64,000 nucleotides of DNA from Sphingomonas tagetis (lineage in GTDB: Bacteria > Pseudomonadota > Alphaproteobacteria > Sphingomonadales > Sphingomonadaceae): positions 62,001-126,000 of the forward strand of contig NZ_JAMLDX010000003.1 of assembly GCF_024211275.1 (NCBI RefSeq), written 5' to 3'. Shown in pieces: positions 62,567 to 64,000 of this stretch (positions are counted from its first letter, which is position 1; each line of letters starts with the position of its first letter). Made by a program: the position numbers and the translations under genes. A model generated the notes under the pieces. The model was not told the DNA's origin. It saw only the letters and a list, made by a program, of their open reading frames with translations, and did not search any database.

Positions 62567-62881
62567 TCAGGTCCGGCGCGGCGGCGGGGGGTCGTGCTCG
62601 ATCACGACGTCGTCAAGCGACGCGATGACCGGGATCGGCGCGGCGAGCGGCGACGACATGACGCGCAGCGGCAGCCGGGCCACCCCCGCCTCGACCCCGA
62701 AACAGGCGCCCATGCAGCGGAATTGCTTGGCCGGGGCGGGCTTGTCGCGGTCCTCGCCGGTATCGGCGCAATGGCTGGTGATTTCGCTCGCGCCGGGCGG
62801 CTGTGCGCGTTCGCTCGCCATCGCTAGCGGCGCGAAGAGCATCCCGCACAGGATCGCAAGGGTCAGGAGCCAGTGGCGCAT
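62567..62881 (-). CDS. Small exported Cys-containing protein of the copper cluster
   Basis: I do not recognise this 104-residue protein. A signal peptide (LLTLAILCGMLFAPLAMA) is followed by cysteines in SHCAD and FRCMGACFG and a Pro-rich tail with HDPPPP. It lies 59 bp upstream of copA on the same strand. Cys and Met near one another (CMGAC) make periplasmic copper binding plausible (inference). DUF2946-like proteins in copper clusters are of similar size, but I cannot confirm membership. Confidence 0.65.
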   Translation of the reverse strand: MRHWLLTLAILCGMLFAPLAMASERAQPPGASEITSHCADTGEDRDKPAPAKQFRCMGACFGVEAGVARLPLRVMSSPLAAPIPVIASLDDVVIEHDPPPPRRT

Positions 62882-62903
62882 GCGCCGAAACTAGGCGCCG
62901 GGG

Positions 62904-63662
62904 TCAGCGCCGGCAATAGGCGCTTGGCGTCGCGCCAAAGGTGCGGTGGAACATCGCGGTGAACGCGCTCGGGCTGTCATAGCCGACATCATAGGCGACC
63001 GAGGTGATCGCTTCGCCGGCGGAGATGCGCGAGGCGGCCTCCATCACCCGCACCTGCCGCCGCCAGGTGGCGAGGCCCATGCCGGTCTCATCGCGGAACG
63101 AGCGGGTGAAGGTGCGGCGCGACATGCCGGCCTGCCGCGCCCAGTAATCGATGTCGCGTGAGTCGCCCGGATCGGCGAGGATCGCCTCGCACACGCGGCG
63201 CAGGCGGCGGTCGACGGGCAGCTCGGCCTGCACGGGCACGTCGGGCATGCGGTCGATCTCGCCCAGCAGCAGCTCGACGATCGTGGTGCTGCGCGCATCG
63301 CTGTCATAGCGGCCCGCGAGCGCCACCACCTCGCCGATCAGTGCGCGCAGCAGCGCGGACGCCTCGAACACATGGCAGCGGTCATTGTGCGGCCGGAAGG
63401 CGCGATCGACATAGACGACCTGGAAGACGACGTCGCTGCGGCAGATCGTCTGGTGGTTGGTGCCCGGCGGTATCCAGATCGCCCGGTTGGGCGGCAGGAT
63501 GAAGCTCGCGCCGTCGGTGTTGATCACCTGCACGCCCGAGCTGGCGAAGGCGAGCTGGGCATGCTCGTGCGCATGCCAGGGATCGACATAGCCGGCGCGG
63601 TAATGGTCCTCGAATGCCGCCAGCACGGGCAGGTCGGTAGGAAGGTCGGCGCTGCATATCAT
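62904..63662 (-). CDS. AraC-family transcriptional regulator with cupin domain
   Basis: The 252-residue protein has an N-terminal cupin-like domain (YVDPWHAHEHAQLAFASSGV, then IWIPPGTNHQTIC). The C-terminal double helix-turn-helix reads IDYWARQAGMSRRTFTRSFRDETG, then ITSVAYDVGYDSPSAFTAMFHRTFG in short blocks. AraC regulators of this subgroup (NimR-like) act on nearby transport genes. It is 22 bp upstream of the small copper-cluster gene on the same strand and divergent from the last gene of the window. Either may be its target. Confidence 0.88.
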   Translation of the reverse strand: MICSADLPTDLPVLAAFEDHYRAGYVDPWHAHEHAQLAFASSGVQVINTDGASFILPPNRAIWIPPGTNHQTICRSDVVFQVVYVDRAFRPHNDRCHVFEASALLRALIGEVVALAGRYDSDARSTTIVELLLGEIDRMPDVPVQAELPVDRRLRRVCEAILADPGDSRDIDYWARQAGMSRRTFTRSFRDETGMGLATWRRQVRVMEAASRISAGEAITSVAYDVGYDSPSAFTAMFHRTFGATPSAYCRR

Positions 63663-63922
63663 GACGAGGCTCCAACGCGATTGGCTCGATCAAACTATCC
63701 GGCGCCGGTTTATCTGCAACGGGCCTACCCCGAATTTACCCGTCGCGGGACGCCCTCACTCTTCTCCGCAGGAGGGGAAGGCGCCAGCCGGCGGCTTTGG
63801 CCCCGTGAAGGGGAATAAACTGGATGTGTTGTGGCCCAAACGATAGAGTCAGGGTGGATCATCGGCAGGATGGGCCGCGACAGAGCCCGCCGCCGAGACA
63901 AGCTGCGCCTGGGGAGGGCTAT
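63663..63922. other. Divergent intergenic region at the end of the window
   Basis: About 260 bp between the AraC gene and the last start codon. No gene or clear RNA is seen. It probably holds both promoters and any AraC operators; no convincing direct repeats were found by eye. Confidence 0.4.
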
Positions 63923-64000
63923 ATGCTGGCTGAGACGTCGAATGTGGCGACCGCCGCCGATCGTGCGGCTCGTGCAAAGGACGACGCGGCGCTTGCCGCG
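63923..64000 (+). CDS. Start of an unidentified gene (3' end outside window)
   Basis: ATG 63923 has GGGGAGGG 5-12 nt upstream. The visible 26 codons begin MLAETSNVATAADRAA and continue rich in Ala and Asp, with no stop. The hydrophilic N-terminus gives no family; a transporter divergent from an AraC regulator would be a common arrangement but cannot be supported. Confidence 0.55.
   Translation, partial: MLAETSNVATAADRAARAKDDAALAA

Noticed and set aside
1..64000. tRNA or rRNA genes, CRISPR arrays, insertion sequences, attachment sites
   Set aside because: Intergenic regions were read on both strands. No cloverleaf, repeat-spacer array, transposase or integrase was seen.

Overview
The window reads as a chromosomal segment of a sphingomonad-type alphaproteobacterium (Sphingomonadales). 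I infer this from the high GC content, the style of the TonB-dependent receptors, the conserved block phoH-ybeY-CBS protein-lnt-metK, the fused NrtCD ATPase next to an 'alginate export' porin, and LacI-type operators with an AGCGCT core. No insertion sequence, prophage, CRISPR array, rRNA or tRNA was found. Most long antisense open frames are GC-rich shadows of real genes.

Layout. 1-3.9 kb: the tail of a BioF2/CelD-like acetyltransferase, a short subtilisin-like protease, a glycine-zipper lipoprotein and an L,D-transpeptidase. 4.0-13.3 kb: a tightly packed minus-strand operon of seven genes. It encodes a DctB/DctD-like two-component pair, a D-amino acid dehydrogenase-like oxidase, an N-acyl-D-amino acid deacylase, a dicarboxylate/amino acid symporter, a gamma-glutamyltransferase and a VOC protein. 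Divergent from it (13.6-18.9 kb) are a second DctA-type symporter, a large TonB-dependent receptor and an esterase. 19.0-25.6 kb: a hexuronate-catabolic locus with a LacI regulator, fructuronate reductase, uronate isomerase, altronate dehydratase and a GH130-like enzyme. A 14-bp palindrome, probably the LacI operator, sits between uxaC and uxaA. 26.0-31.5 kb: a nitrate-type ABC importer (binding protein, permease, double ATPase) followed by an outer-membrane porin.

31.7-44.9 kb: a B12 block under two cobalamin riboswitches. The first riboswitch precedes cobO and a BtuFCD-type importer. The second precedes btuB, a small six-TM protein, a DUF1636 protein and eight late cobalamin synthesis/salvage genes. 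Nearly every junction in this second run is a stop/start overlap. No corrin-ring genes are present, so the block suits uptake plus salvage and nucleotide-loop assembly.

44.9-59.7 kb: housekeeping genes (trmB, an RNB ribonuclease, amidase, DUF4242, threonine synthase, metK, lnt, a PHA-system protein, a PQQ-type sugar dehydrogenase, a CBS protein, ybeY, phoH and divergent miaB). A near-identical 23-nt element occurs in opposite orientation just outside metK and just upstream of phoH. 59.7-63.7 kb: a copper-resistance set (copB, copA, a small Cys-rich exported protein) followed by an AraC regulator. A last gene starts at 63923 and runs off the window.

The most interesting items are: the gamma-glutamyl/D-amino acid operon, whose NtrC-type regulator has lost the sigma-54 GAFTGA loop; the riboswitch-controlled six-TM protein that could be a BtuM-like cobalamin transporter; the predicted hexuronate LacI regulon; the CxPEHxxMGHC metal motif shared by CopA and CopB; and the duplicated intergenic element.
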